Notes: generated from the sequence alone by a model not told the origin. Shown: positions 17,179-26,444, counted from the first letter of the stretch. The stretch is DNA of 60,619 bases from an uncultured Spirochaetales bacterium (GCA_949287505.1 CASEGX010000061.1:1-60619); one strand, 5' to 3'. Translations and numbers: made by a program.

Positions 17179-17847
17179 CTAGACTACGAACGTATAAGCC
17201 GGCGGTATCTCCTGCCTTGTAGTCTCCATCTCAGCCTGTCTCAACGCCTGGAAGACGGTCTGGAATTTCTGCGATATCGCCGCCAGCACCGTGTTGTTGT
17301 CAGGCTGTATGTTCGGCTGGATCTCAATGGCGAGCCTATATGCGATCATGTAGAAGAAATCATCGGGATAGGCCTCGTCAGTGTTGTAGTCGATAGCATC
17401 CGATATGTATGTAAGCCTTGGATTCCTGTCCCCGAATATGAGGATATTCCCGATCCTCTTTATCTTGCTGTTGTATCTTCCATTGACGAATAGAGGCTTT
17501 GCCATATCAGATGGCTCTTTGTATGCGAAGTCGTATACAGGAGGCGCATATAATGGCCCGAGCACAGGATCTGGAACATGCATTGGATATCTATCCAAGG
17601 CATCAGGCGATGAGAGCTCCTTTACGAGATCATCATCCGTATATTCCTTCACCTTATACATGAAAGACCAATCGTATGCCTTCACACAGAACAGCTCTGC
17701 CGCACGATAGAATCTATCGCACAGCAGAACCTCGTTAGGCTTCTCAGCCGTAGCAGAGGGATCATCTCCCTCCGCTTTCGGCATTATCCTATCGTAATCA
17801 ACGTTGAAGCATATGAGTGCTATCCTGTATACGTCTTCCTTCTTCAT
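17179..17847 (-). CDS. Tail adaptor / tail tubular protein A-like
   Basis: A 222-residue helical protein with a long central loop (about residues 85-140) and a C-terminal helix of the type that packs on the portal ring. Its position between capsid and nozzle genes and its length fit the gp11-type adaptor of podoviruses. The start overlaps the stop of the preceding small gene by 4 bases. Confidence 0.7.
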   Translation of the reverse strand: MKKEDVYRIALICFNVDYDRIMPKAEGDDPSATAEKPNEVLLCDRFYRAAELFCVKAYDWSFMYKVKEYTDDDLVKELSSPDALDRYPMHVPDPVLGPLYAPPVYDFAYKEPSDMAKPLFVNGRYNSKIKRIGNILIFGDRNPRLTYISDAIDYNTDEAYPDDFFYMIAYRLAIEIQPNIQPDNNTVLAAISQKFQTVFQALRQAEMETTRQEIPPAYTFVV

Positions 17848-18095
17848 CCAATCACCTCAGACTGCTGGATCTCGGAATCGCCGGAGTCTCCGCCGCCTGA
17901 ACCGCCTCCCTCATCAAGATCAGTAGGCTCTGGATCTTCAGGCTCGCTGTCTACCCTGTAATAGAGCGGCCATTTTCCGTCAGCCAGATCGGTATCTGAT
18001 TCAACTTCGTCTATATCAGCCCTGATAGTCCGAACGTTGAACGGCCTCTTATCATCAGGAATGACAACGTGTGTGAACTTAGCTCTGAAGACCAT
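17844..18095 (-). CDS. Small acidic head protein, unknown
   Basis: An 83-residue protein with a short beta-rich N-terminus and an acidic, glycine-rich low-complexity tail (DEGGGSGGGDSGDSE). It has a strong ribosome site (AAAGGAG) and sits between the decoration-protein candidate and the adaptor, so it is probably virion-associated. I do not recognise a family. Confidence 0.6.
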   Translation of the reverse strand: MVFRAKFTHVVIPDDKRPFNVRTIRADIDEVESDTDLADGKWPLYYRVDSEPEDPEPTDLDEGGGSGGGDSGDSEIQQSEVIG

Positions 18096-18106
18096 GCCTT
18101 TCTCCT

Positions 18107-18583
18107 TTAGTAGTTGGACGGGTTAGCCGTGATGATGAGCTGTCCTGCCGTAGCCTTTACGGTGCTCGCAACAGAACCGCCAGTGAGCTTGAGGCTGATG
18201 CAGAAGTATTTCTTTATCGTTGAAAGGAACGATATGGAAATAGACGTCTTCCTTGCAGCGTTAAGCTCTGAGATAGGTACCTTGAACTGGAACACAGGAT
18301 CAGTACCGAACGTTGCATTGTCATCAGAGTCGTATATCTTGAACTCTGCGTGGGTAGCAGTAGCGATAGCGATCTTCTGATTGCACTTGATGTCGCACGT
18401 GATCTTGGCTCTGTAAGCACCATGATCAGATCCCCAGTTGATGCCCTTTGCGGCGGCGGCTGATGTCTGAAGCACCTTTGTGGTATCGACAACAGTTCCG
18501 GCGAAATGCTCAGTGGCAGCAGCTACTTCCTTGAGGTTTATCGGCCCCATTCCGAATGCCATTGTTTCGTAATAGCCAGCCAT
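18107..18583 (-). CDS. Candidate capsid cement/decoration protein
   Basis: A 158-residue beta-rich protein, start codon overlapping the stop of the major capsid gene. Location directly after the capsid gene, length and predicted beta fold match the jelly-roll cement proteins of BPP-1-like podoviruses (Bbp16 position). The N-terminus AATEHFAGTVVDTTKVLQ resembles the start of that family only loosely. A different minor head protein is possible. Confidence 0.55.
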   Translation of the reverse strand: MAGYYETMAFGMGPINLKEVAAATEHFAGTVVDTTKVLQTSAAAAKGINWGSDHGAYRAKITCDIKCNQKIAIATATHAEFKIYDSDDNATFGTDPVFQFKVPISELNAARKTSISISFLSTIKKYFCISLKLTGGSVASTVKATAGQLIITANPSNY

Positions 18584-19764
18584 TACTCATCTACCTCCTC
18601 GGAGATGTAGGACTCCGTAGTCTTGAATGCGAAATCGGAAACGAGCGTGATGCCGTCAGCGACCTGAAGGCGACCATTGTTGATCCTGCCGTATGAGCCG
18701 TCATTCTGATTCGGCGTTGTTCCGACCATGACAACCCTGTTCTTCTGGAACTGCTCGAACTTCGAGAGAAGGAACGGAGAGCAGTAGAAGTTCATCGTCA
18801 TGCCAGTCTCCCCAAGGCGGAAGAAGTTGTACATTTCGATGAGGTTCTGCTCGACACGGTACATCTCGTCTGCCATGTCCTTCCTGTTCTTGTGTCCGAG
18901 ATAGATGTTCCTGAGACCGGAGATGCAGAAGCGGTTCTTCACTCCGATGCCGAACGCAGCCTCGCCTGTAACGATGTCGTCCCAGGCCATCTTCGTCTTG
19001 CCGTCTCTCTTGTCCTCGTAAAAAGCTGGATTATCCCTATGGACCTTGAGGTTATAGCCGAGAAGCCCCTCAAGATACTGCGGATATGTCGTGAAGCATC
19101 CATCAGGACCCCACGCGATACCGAACACGCTTGTCCAGACATTCTGGGACTGCTGAGTGGTAAGGCTTGTGCCTTCCTGGTACTCAGCTCCATCCTGGTT
19201 GTCGAGAGTGAGTCCGTATTCTCCGGTGAATGGGGATACAAGACCGCCTTCCCATCTCTTCTTCATCGCATCAAGATCAGTGATCTCGCTAACGTAAGAG
19301 ACGAATCCTGCGATCTCCTTGCCATTGACAGTGCCGTCCGCCGCTGGCATTCCGCCGTAAAGGATATTCCTTGCCTTCTCGTTGATGAGGGATTCAGACA
19401 TCCTTGTAAGAGCCATGGCCCTTCTTGCGTTTCCGCTGTCCGATGTTCCACGTCTTACGAGCTGATCGAACTTACGGGAATCGATGATCCTCATCGTGTC
19501 CGCAGAGACGGTCTCAGTGCGTCCATCAGTCTCAGCCGTCCAGCCCTCATCGAAAGCTGCAGGATGAGCCGTGTGCTTCTTCTCAACCTCTCTGTCGTAT
19601 TCAAAGCGATAACCTGATGTGGTTCCGACCGCTGCATCGAAGACGAGATTGGAACGTCCCTTGATCTCGCTTACAACCGCAGCTCCCATGTTGCCGTTCT
19701 TAGCGGCATCTTCGTAATCGTATGCTGATGGATATAGTCTTTCCTCGAATGTTACTCCATCCAT
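18583..19764 (-). CDS. Major capsid protein
   Basis: A 393-residue protein that forms the icosahedral shell, probably with the HK97 fold. Signs are the position between scaffold and cement genes, the length, and the pattern of an N-terminal arm followed by RRGTSDSGNARRAMALTRMS and an asparagine/tryptophan-rich body common in BPP-1-type capsid proteins. Ribosome site AAGGAG precedes the ATG at 19764. No frameshift or extension is seen. Confidence 0.85.
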   Translation of the reverse strand: MDGVTFEERLYPSAYDYEDAAKNGNMGAAVVSEIKGRSNLVFDAAVGTTSGYRFEYDREVEKKHTAHPAAFDEGWTAETDGRTETVSADTMRIIDSRKFDQLVRRGTSDSGNARRAMALTRMSESLINEKARNILYGGMPAADGTVNGKEIAGFVSYVSEITDLDAMKKRWEGGLVSPFTGEYGLTLDNQDGAEYQEGTSLTTQQSQNVWTSVFGIAWGPDGCFTTYPQYLEGLLGYNLKVHRDNPAFYEDKRDGKTKMAWDDIVTGEAAFGIGVKNRFCISGLRNIYLGHKNRKDMADEMYRVEQNLIEMYNFFRLGETGMTMNFYCSPFLLSKFEQFQKNRVVMVGTTPNQNDGSYGRINNGRLQVADGITLVSDFAFKTTESYISEEVDE

Positions 19765-19766
19765 TC

Positions 19767-20357
19767 TTATGCTCCTTCAGGGTAGATCGAGTCGATCAGG
19801 ACCCTAGCCGCCGACTTGTCTCCCTTGCTCCCGTTGTTAGGCGGAGAGAAGACATTGCCAGCAGTCTCCTTGCCAACGCGAGCCATGATCTCCACGAAGT
19901 GCGGATCCTCTTCGAGTCCGCTCTTCTTGAGAGCATCGGCATCGCCCCCAAAGGCCTTAATTCCATCGGCATAGCTCTTCATGGTGTCCTGATACTTGTC
20001 ACCGAAGTATTCCGTGAGCGGCGTCTTCGGCTTTGGGATCATTTCCTTGTAGAAGCTGTCGATAGATGTGGCCTCTTCCTTTGTCAGCCCGGCTTTCCTG
20101 AAGATCTCGTCAGATCCCTCTGTAAGCCCGAATGACTCAGGCACCTCTTTGGCTGTAGGTCTCTTCAGTAGGTCCCTTACCGCATCGGGGAGCGTGTCGT
20201 ACTTCGCAAGCTCCTGATTCTGGTAGAACTCCTTTCCGAGATTCTTGAGCCAAGGCTTCAGCATCGATTCCGAATTTTCCGAGTGTTCTTCCTGATGGTT
20301 TCCAGTATCCTTTCCGTCAGGAGGAAGAACCTCTTCCGATTTTTCCTGTTCTGCCAT
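19767..20357 (-). CDS. Capsid scaffolding protein
   Basis: A 196-residue, acidic, charged helical protein starting MAEQEKSEEVLPPDG. The start at 20357 is chosen because GAGGAG is 6 bases upstream; the longer reading frame to 20420 overlaps the preceding gene. Content (E/K-rich, helix, basic C-terminal end near DKSAARVLIDSIYPEGA) and position just upstream of the capsid gene are typical of scaffolds that guide procapsid assembly and then leave. Confidence 0.8.
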   Translation of the reverse strand: MAEQEKSEEVLPPDGKDTGNHQEEHSENSESMLKPWLKNLGKEFYQNQELAKYDTLPDAVRDLLKRPTAKEVPESFGLTEGSDEIFRKAGLTKEEATSIDSFYKEMIPKPKTPLTEYFGDKYQDTMKSYADGIKAFGGDADALKKSGLEEDPHFVEIMARVGKETAGNVFSPPNNGSKGDKSAARVLIDSIYPEGA

Positions 20358-20367
20358 TTGTTTCTCC

Positions 20368-20709
20368 TCAAAGGACATACGGTGGTACGCCCTTGTTTCC
20401 GAACTGCAGCCCGGAATCATCGTCTATTGCCGCTTGTTCCTCCTTTTCCAGTTGGTCTATATCGGTTTCCATGAACCACTTGATGTAGGCTCTGATACGG
20501 TTCTCATCGAAGAGCCCGATCTCATCGGCCCACTTGATTGCCAGGTTTCTCGAATACATCTCATCGACAGTCTTTATCGGCTTGAAACAGCCAGCATCGG
20601 TGAGCATGTTGAATAGTATTTTCTGTCCGCTATCGGAACGGAAAACGCTCCTTCTTTCCCTTCTTCTAGCAAGGACTTCCTCTGGTAGATGCTGTCCGCT
20701 GAATATCAC
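20368..20709 (-). CDS. Bbp19-like phage protein
   Basis: A 113-residue protein with the core pattern RSVFRSDSGQKILFNMLTDA, followed by NLAIKWADEIG. That is the signature I associate with Bbp19-like proteins of BPP-1-type podoviruses, which lie between portal and scaffold genes exactly as here. It overlaps the portal stop by 4 bases. Function in the family is not established; a head-assembly role is inferred from position. Confidence 0.6.
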   Translation of the reverse strand: MIFSGQHLPEEVLARRRERRSVFRSDSGQKILFNMLTDAGCFKPIKTVDEMYSRNLAIKWADEIGLFDENRIRAYIKWFMETDIDQLEKEEQAAIDDDSGLQFGNKGVPPYVL

Positions 20710-22382
20710 TGCATGCCTCCGTTGAATCCTGCTGAGTTGTTGAGATTAGCCGCTCCTGCAGCGTTCCTCAGCGCTTCCGACTTCTTCAGCTCGTTCTCAA
20801 GCGCAAGCTGTTCCTGCGCCATCTGCTGCTCCCGAGCCCTTCTCTCATCCCTTATCGACACAGGCACGAGATATCCGCTCTCTCCGCCAGCCTTCGTGAT
20901 GTCAGCCCTGATCGCATGATCTATATCAACGTTGTCGGAGAACTGCTTTGCGAAACCCATAGATGCCCATGCTGCGCCATCTCCAAGGATCGTCTGTATG
21001 ACGTTCTCGTTCTGATAGTTCATGAGCATCTGGCTGAACCATGAATCAAGACGGAATGCCAGGCGGTTGTTCGTCTCCTTTCCAAGCCATTTCGGATCAA
21101 GCTTCAGCCTCTTGTTGTCAGCCATTATGGACATGACGAGCTTCAGTGCCGGATCTATCTTCTGCGTCTGTACGTTTGCATATATAGGAGCGAGCTTCGA
21201 AAGCCCCTCAGCCTTCACTGCGTTGACCTGTGTTGCCGTGAATACCTTGTCCTGGTCGGATAGGTAAGTGAAGACATCGTTGTACATCAGATTCTTGATG
21301 TTCTGTATCTGCAGCGCAAGGTTCTGAGCTGCTGCCGTGAAGTCTATCGGCTCTCCAAGAGGCCTAGGTATAAGCTCCGCATTGTTGTATACGTTCCTGG
21401 CTTCGGGCTGATCCGAGAATGAATTCCTCATGTAATCAGGTACAAGCCACGGCTGATGGTTTATCTTCGCTATAGAAAGGCCATATTCGTATGCGATCCT
21501 GTTGAGCTTCGAGAACTCATTGATGTATTTCATCACGAGTCCTCTTCCGTACTGGGAATCGCCAGCCTTCTCCCATATATGGATAGCAAGGGGGAAGGAT
21601 TTGTAGCCGGATTCCTCAAGTATGATGTCCTTCCCGAGAAGTATCTGATAGGAAGCGAATTTCATCCTCTTCCTTAATTTCCTTGAGAACGGAAGGATGT
21701 TGCCCTCTGAATCCCTGAGCTTGCCTCTCCTTATGACAGCAAACAGCATCATGAACGATGATGTATCAAGAGCACCTTTTGCAGCCTGGACGACATCATC
21801 CGGAAGGATATCGAACCTGTCCAACAGCTCCCTTCCTGTAAGGTTGTATCTATACAGGAATAGGTACGGCGTATCGAACCTATCAAGATCGAACCAGCAG
21901 TTCCACGGCTCGAATGTCTTGAGGAATATCCTGTTGTTGTCGCCGTCATTCTGGAACATCGTGCAGGAATAGCCGCATGTGATGCAGTCCAATGTAGCCA
22001 TTGATTCCTGCTCATAGAAGTTCGAGTGATTCATCTCGTACTTCATCGCGTTCCTTATATACGATGTGTACGGACCGCCATAGTCAGGCTCATGGACCAC
22101 CTCGAAGTCCTTTGACTCTATCCTTGCAACGAACCATTCCTGATTTGGAGACATGATATTGCCCATAAAGCCTGTGCAGAACGTCTCTATGGCCTTGACT
22201 CCTTCATCGGAGTAGAGATGTATCGGCTTTACGGGCGAATCATCGGAAATCATGGATTCAGGAAGGCGGTGCTTTGCAAATGCCATAGCCTGCCATCTGA
22301 GCTTGTCGCCTTTGGCCCTTATGCTCTGCTGGTAGGTGAACATCTTTAAAATGTTCTGAACTCGCTCCTGTTCCTTCTCCAT
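20706..22382 (-). CDS. Portal protein (head-tail connector)
   Basis: A 558-residue protein forming the dodecameric portal through which DNA is packaged and ejected. The N-terminus (WQAMAFAKHRLPES, TFCTGFMGNIMSPNQEWF) matches T7-like/BPP-1-like portals, and the C-terminus is glutamine-rich, as is common in the family. The start lacks a Shine-Dalgarno site. Copy 3 of the regulatory element ends 2 bases upstream of the ATG, with TTTACA and TACAAT spaced 18 bases inside it, so the mRNA may be nearly leaderless. Confidence 0.85.
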   Translation of the reverse strand: MEKEQERVQNILKMFTYQQSIRAKGDKLRWQAMAFAKHRLPESMISDDSPVKPIHLYSDEGVKAIETFCTGFMGNIMSPNQEWFVARIESKDFEVVHEPDYGGPYTSYIRNAMKYEMNHSNFYEQESMATLDCITCGYSCTMFQNDGDNNRIFLKTFEPWNCWFDLDRFDTPYLFLYRYNLTGRELLDRFDILPDDVVQAAKGALDTSSFMMLFAVIRRGKLRDSEGNILPFSRKLRKRMKFASYQILLGKDIILEESGYKSFPLAIHIWEKAGDSQYGRGLVMKYINEFSKLNRIAYEYGLSIAKINHQPWLVPDYMRNSFSDQPEARNVYNNAELIPRPLGEPIDFTAAAQNLALQIQNIKNLMYNDVFTYLSDQDKVFTATQVNAVKAEGLSKLAPIYANVQTQKIDPALKLVMSIMADNKRLKLDPKWLGKETNNRLAFRLDSWFSQMLMNYQNENVIQTILGDGAAWASMGFAKQFSDNVDIDHAIRADITKAGGESGYLVPVSIRDERRAREQQMAQEQLALENELKKSEALRNAAGAANLNNSAGFNGGMQ

Positions 22383-22384
22383 AA

Positions 22385-22424
22385 CATTAACGATTGTAGT
22401 CGCAAACGTTAACTTTTGTAAATG
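22385..22424 (-). promoter_or_regulatory. Copy 3 of the 40-base regulatory element, before the portal gene
   Basis: Read on the minus strand it starts CATTTACAAAAG and ends CGTTAATG. It contains TTTACA, 18 bases, TACAAT, which could be a promoter, and ends 2 bases before the portal start codon. This is the only copy inside the structural operon, between the terminase and portal genes, and could permit separate control of head genes. Confidence 0.6.
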
Positions 22425-22465
22425 TTTAATATAAGAAAATATTTTATGCTACTAATATATCACGT

Positions 22466-24307
22466 TTACCAACAGACATATCCCCCTGCTGCGATGTCAT
22501 ATATGTTGTCGTTGTGCTTCTTATAGAACTGTATTAAGGCCTTCCTCTCATCAGGCGTATCAGGGAACGAGATCATCACTCCTGTATCAAGGTCGGCTAT
22601 CCTTGAAAGGGCATCAAGGAAGTCATCATGGTCGGAGAAGGGGAACGCCCTGTACTCGTTATCGACAACCTGCTGCATCATATCAACGAGCTTGCCTTCC
22701 CAGTTGATCTTCCTCACTGTCCTGGCAAGGACTATGCGATGGTTTCGGAAAAGAGGCTCAAGCTGCATTATCCTCTCGAACTTCAGGTTCCCTCCAACAA
22801 GCCTCTTGTCTCCTATCCTCGGCTTTGTGGATGCGGCGGTTATAGTGAAGTAGTTCTTGGTCTCCTTCTGCTTCTCCTGGATCATGAAGAGATCAGCCGC
22901 CATCGAGTTGGATTCATAGAACACCTGCGGCTTCGATCTCACGTTGGTCCATTTATTGACCATCTCGAAGAGCTTATCCCTCCTCTCTGACGGATTGAGC
23001 TTGTCGTATATGATATCTGGAACATAGTATTTTCTATCAGCCCCGGTCGCTATCACCACCATGGATGTGTTATCCGACTCTTTCTTCTTGGTGTTGGCAG
23101 GGTCTACCAGTATATAGAAGTTGAAATCGTCCTTCGTGGCGAATATATCCTGCGTCTCGCATCTCTCGGATATCCACTCATCCAGGAAGTGTATTATCGA
23201 GGACTCCATAGGGTTGCACATCATCTGCGCCGACCATACGAATCCGATCATCGACTCCTGCTTCCTGTTGAGGTATTCCTGCGTATAAAGTACGGGATTT
23301 CCGTTGTCGTAGCATGGATAGATCCTTGCCTTGAACCTTCCTCCTCCGAGAATCCCTTCCGTATTGTAATGAGGGTTTAGTATGTAGAAGTACGGATCAC
23401 GTATTGCATAGTACGTTCCGATTATCCTGACCTTCACATTCTCGCCAGCACCGAGGTTGAGGGAGTTCTGCCAGGTCTCGAATGTCTTCTTGTTCTGCTC
23501 CTCGGTGGCAACAGAGGCTGGTACTACGCAGTCATCATATATAAGAAGATCGAAGTGCATTCCGGTAGGGAGGGCGTTTATGAGTCCATATCCCGATACC
23601 GTAGGCTCCTTCCTTGTAGTCCTCCTCTTGACGGTGAATGACTTATCGGTCCAGCTGAATTTCTTCGTAACCCTCTTGCCGCCTGATTCATCTACATACT
23701 TACCCCTTGATGTATTATCAGGTATGACATCAGGGAAAAGCTCCTTCAGCCTAGGAGTCTCAAGGCAGTTCCTTATCTGCTTGACGAACGACTTGGCAAC
23801 ATCTGAGGTGAACGAGAATACACCTATGGCTATCTCCGGGTTCTTCAGTATGTCCTGCACGGACTTGAGGACCGTTATGATCGTTGACTTGAAATGCTCA
23901 CGGGCCCAGATGTCAACATGATAGTCCGGGCTGTTCTGCACCTCCCAGCACCTGTTGAATATCCATGGCCTGAGTATGACCCTGCCTTCCTCGGTCTTCG
24001 TGTAGTACATGAATGTCCAGCTGAGGACATACACGCCGAGATAATAGATATCCTCAAGGATCATCTTCCTTTCCCAGATATCGAATTCATCTTTCTTTAA
24101 TTTCTGAGATTGTATTGCGATATAGGAATGATATTTTAATAAGTCTTCTATATCGAACTGATCGTATGATGCGTGTCCGTACCATACGCTATCGGTATCA
24201 TCGTAATCGCTTGATACTGAGCTTATCTCATTCCTTACCGATCTGAGAGATCTCGGGGTAGGGAGTTCCGAGTTCTCTATCTTAATCCTTTCCGCAGCTT
24301 CTGGCAT
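22466..24307 (-). CDS. terL: Terminase large subunit
   Basis: A 613-residue packaging motor. The ATPase has a variant Walker A near residues 136-142 (REHFKST), a Walker B LLIYDD ending at D258-D259, and a coupling-type SGYG just before it. The C-terminal RNase H-like nuclease shows VDPANT at D402, D412, and a DHDDFLD cluster near the end. It overlaps the small-subunit gene by 26 bases, and GGAGAAC precedes the ATG. It cuts and translocates DNA into procapsids; cos versus headful packaging cannot be told from the sequence. Confidence 0.9.
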   Translation of the reverse strand: MPEAAERIKIENSELPTPRSLRSVRNEISSVSSDYDDTDSVWYGHASYDQFDIEDLLKYHSYIAIQSQKLKKDEFDIWERKMILEDIYYLGVYVLSWTFMYYTKTEEGRVILRPWIFNRCWEVQNSPDYHVDIWAREHFKSTIITVLKSVQDILKNPEIAIGVFSFTSDVAKSFVKQIRNCLETPRLKELFPDVIPDNTSRGKYVDESGGKRVTKKFSWTDKSFTVKRRTTRKEPTVSGYGLINALPTGMHFDLLIYDDCVVPASVATEEQNKKTFETWQNSLNLGAGENVKVRIIGTYYAIRDPYFYILNPHYNTEGILGGGRFKARIYPCYDNGNPVLYTQEYLNRKQESMIGFVWSAQMMCNPMESSIIHFLDEWISERCETQDIFATKDDFNFYILVDPANTKKKESDNTSMVVIATGADRKYYVPDIIYDKLNPSERRDKLFEMVNKWTNVRSKPQVFYESNSMAADLFMIQEKQKETKNYFTITAASTKPRIGDKRLVGGNLKFERIMQLEPLFRNHRIVLARTVRKINWEGKLVDMMQQVVDNEYRAFPFSDHDDFLDALSRIADLDTGVMISFPDTPDERKALIQFYKKHNDNIYDIAAGGYVCW

Positions 24308-25016
24308 AGTTCTCCATTATCCTATCTGTTATCTCGTCATCGCCTTTCGCGAATGATCCTATCATCGACTTGACCACATCGGGATTCACATCACCCTCAA
24401 GCTGGCCTTCAGCATCCATTAGCTCAACATTCATATCGAGTATCCTGTCGTTGGCTGATTCCCTGAAGACACCATCCTGCACCTTGTTCTTCTTGAAGAA
24501 AGAGAGGAATTCCATGGCCTTGCCCTCTATCTCCTTCTGCTGCTGAGCCTGCTCGTCCGTAAGCTGTATGAGGGTGTCCTTCTTCCTGTCGTCATACCAG
24601 TTCTTCATCCAGGCCGCAGCCGCTATCTGATCCGAATGAGCCGGGCTTATCTCATCCTTCACGAACCTTCCTAGATCCTTGTCGTAGTGAGCGATCTCCT
24701 TCTTGGCGTTCCCCATGGCTATGTCATACATGTGGGCGGCTAATGCCTCCATGTCCTGCTCGACTATGATCCTTACTGTCTTCCTATGGTCGGCAAGATA
24801 CTTCTGCACCCTCTTTGTCTTTATCCACCCATTGGCCTTCTGAGAGATCTTGAGATATTCCTTCCTTCCCTCGAACTGCGGCTTCTTCACCTCTATATAA
24901 GCCTTGGTCACTGGCTCTCCGCATAGGACAAGATCGCATATCCTCTTCTCGTCATCCTCAAGCGGCTTCAGAGATACCGCCACCTTATCCCTCACTACAT
25001 GCCTTACTTCATTCAT
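24282..25016 (-). CDS. terS: Terminase small subunit
   Basis: A 244-residue protein, first gene of the leftward structural operon. It has an N-terminal helical DNA-binding region (CDLVLCGEPVTKAYIEVK, about residues 26-45) followed by a YLADHR/RIIVEQDMEALAAHMYDIA stretch typical of small terminases, then coiled coil. The ribosome site is AGGAG and a TATAAT box lies about 20 bases upstream of the ATG. It would recognise the packaging site and load the large subunit. Confidence 0.8.
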   Translation of the reverse strand: MNEVRHVVRDKVAVSLKPLEDDEKRICDLVLCGEPVTKAYIEVKKPQFEGRKEYLKISQKANGWIKTKRVQKYLADHRKTVRIIVEQDMEALAAHMYDIAMGNAKKEIAHYDKDLGRFVKDEISPAHSDQIAAAAWMKNWYDDRKKDTLIQLTDEQAQQQKEIEGKAMEFLSFFKKNKVQDGVFRESANDRILDMNVELMDAEGQLEGDVNPDVVKSMIGSFAKGDDEITDRIMENYARSCGKD

Positions 25017-25036
25017 ATCAGCTCCTAGTCCAATAT

Positions 25037-25042
25037 ATTATA
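25037..25042 (-). promoter_or_regulatory. -10 box of the putative late structural operon promoter
   Basis: A perfect TATAAT on the minus strand, about 20 bases before the terminase small-subunit start. No good -35 box is visible at the usual distance, so activation by a phage regulator is plausible. The facing gene at 25103 is the obvious candidate. Confidence 0.5.
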
Positions 25043-25102
25043 CCCATTCTCTGTTGAAGTAAAACTATTGTATTTGTGTGACTGGTATATTACACTAGCG
25101 TT

Positions 25103-25420
25103 ATGAGCACGATAAGGCAGGAAGACTACAATAAGATGTTCTGGAAGAAGCTTGATATAGCAAGGCGCAATAGGAAGATATCTTGGGGTGAGCTGGCTAG
25201 GCAGATGAACATGACAAGGCCCAGGCTGCTTACGGCAAGGAAGAACTGCAGGCTATTCAGGGTATCCCGTGTATTCACCCTATGCGATATACTCGACATC
25301 TCAATGGATGAGCTCTGCGATCCCGATATAGAGATCAAGCCGAATTACGAGAGAAGGACAATATACTTCAGAAGGCCTGATGACCTCACCGATGAGCCGA
25401 AATGGAGATTCGAGGATTAG
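25103..25420 (+). CDS. XRE-type helix-turn-helix regulator
   Basis: A 105-residue protein. The HTH spans about residues 22-58 (ISWGELARQMNMTRPRLLTARKN), followed by a Cro-like SMDELCD segment and a short C-terminal tail. It is divergent from the late operon, with 86 bases between the starts. A TATATT box 11 bases before the ATG leaves a leader of about 5 nt, so translation is probably leaderless; no Shine-Dalgarno site is present. Its position suggests control of late transcription. Its stop overlaps the convergent gene at 25417. Confidence 0.75.
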   Translation: MSTIRQEDYNKMFWKKLDIARRNRKISWGELARQMNMTRPRLLTARKNCRLFRVSRVFTLCDILDISMDELCDPDIEIKPNYERRTIYFRRPDDLTDEPKWRFED

Positions 25421-25656
25421 CCCCTGTATCTATCCATTATCTTATCTATCTCCGCATCCCTGACCTTTACATCCGGGCTGATATAGTTCAATTCATTGTA
25501 TTTAGACAGAAGATCAGCCCAATCCTTGAGCTTCTTATAATCCTCTTCGAATTGCTTATCCTTGTTCGGTGTATCCATCCTTATCTGATTAACCAAACTC
25601 AGGATGAATACAAGTATACATAGTATAATTATTGCTGGATAAACCGCTCCGCTCAT
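25417..25656 (-). CDS. Small single-span membrane protein
   Basis: A 79-residue protein with one N-terminal membrane segment (about residues 5-23, AIIILCILVFILSLV) and a charged, helical cytoplasmic or periplasmic tail. It overlaps the next minus gene by 4 bases. Small paired membrane genes like these can act in lysis or exclusion; nothing decides here. Confidence 0.5.
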   Translation of the reverse strand: MSGAVYPAIIILCILVFILSLVNQIRMDTPNKDKQFEEDYKKLKDWADLLSKYNELNYISPDVKVRDAEIDKIMDRYRG

Positions 25657-25886
25657 ACGAATCTCTTCCTCTCAAGCTCATATGTAAGAGAATCAATCTT
25701 CATTATAAGAAGCCTCATATCCTCTCTTCTCTTCTTCTCAGCATCCTTTAGCGTATTGGACATGGTTTTAGAGCTGCCGATCTTGATTCCTATGAACGTT
25801 CCGGCAATTCCACACAACGCCGCAGGAACGCAACCCAATAAGAATATAGCCGCTATTACAGATACCAATTCTCCCAGATCACTCAT
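25653..25886 (-). CDS. Small membrane protein with glycine-rich span
   Basis: A 77-residue protein from the ATG at 25886, which has GAGGTG about 10 bases upstream; a TTG six codons earlier is possible. One or two membrane segments (VIAAIFLLGCVPAALCGIAG) are followed by a basic coiled-coil tail. It forms a two-gene unit with 25417-25656, between the HTH gene and the gene-free region. Confidence 0.5.
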   Translation of the reverse strand: MSDLGELVSVIAAIFLLGCVPAALCGIAGTFIGIKIGSSKTMSNTLKDAEKKRREDMRLLIMKIDSLTYELERKRFV

Positions 25887-25940
25887 TGCTTTTATGCACC
25901 TCAAACCTCATGTTACACCCAAAAACATAACCTTAAAAGT

Positions 25941-26024
25941 GGGCTATATTGCAGAAACGTAACGTTGTCATGTATTTCCCCGGGATTTTTCGATACTTAT
26001 GTTACCTTTTTGCAATATAAGCCC
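25941..26024. repeat. Long imperfect inverted repeat
   Basis: The arms 25941-25963 (starting GGGCTATATTGCA, ending GTAAC) and 26001-26024 (starting GTTAC, ending TGCAATATAAGCCC) are complementary at about 21 of 24 positions around a 37-base centre containing CCCCGGG. It lies upstream of the leftward membrane genes. It could be a transcript hairpin, a replication-origin cruciform or a protein site. One arm contains the genome-wide 9-mer TATAAGCCC. Confidence 0.65.
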
Positions 26025-26440
26025 GTTCCAAACCACCCAAAACTGCCTATTTTGATCCATTTCCGCAAGATCCTGATAAATCCACTAAGCTTCAACCCCG
26101 AAATCCTACTGCAAATCCTAACAAAATATCCCATTTTTACCTTATTCTGCTACATTTACACAAGTTTTTCCGATTAAACCTTGGGAAAATCCTTCACTCC
26201 ATGCTACAAATCCGTAAGTTTTCTTATCCCTGCCTAGATCTGACTGATATATTACTGACTTTTTTCGGAAATTTTGGAGCGTAGAGAGGGGAGAGTAATA
26301 TATTACCGAAAATTTTCGTGGTTTTTTGGGTGTAGATAGAGAGGGTAATTTCATGTCGCATCCGCCAGGCTCTCGGCTCCCCCGTACCCCGAATTTTGAC
26401 CCCTCCACCCCTATCCTATGCAAAAATATGTCTAAATAAC
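26025..26440. other. Gene-free AT-rich region with repeats
   Basis: No convincing gene is present. The plus strand is C-rich and G-poor to about 26200, then G-rich, so strand composition switches here. There are two imperfect tandem units of about 51 bases, each starting ATATTAC (26249 and 26300) and containing TTTTTT and GTAGA-AGAG blocks. A 12-base palindrome CGAAAATTTTCG lies at 26307-26318. The position at a transcription divide, with repeats and AT-rich blocks, would suit an origin or a control region, but no iteron set or DnaA box was recognised. Confidence 0.4.
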
Positions 26441-26444
26441 TCTT

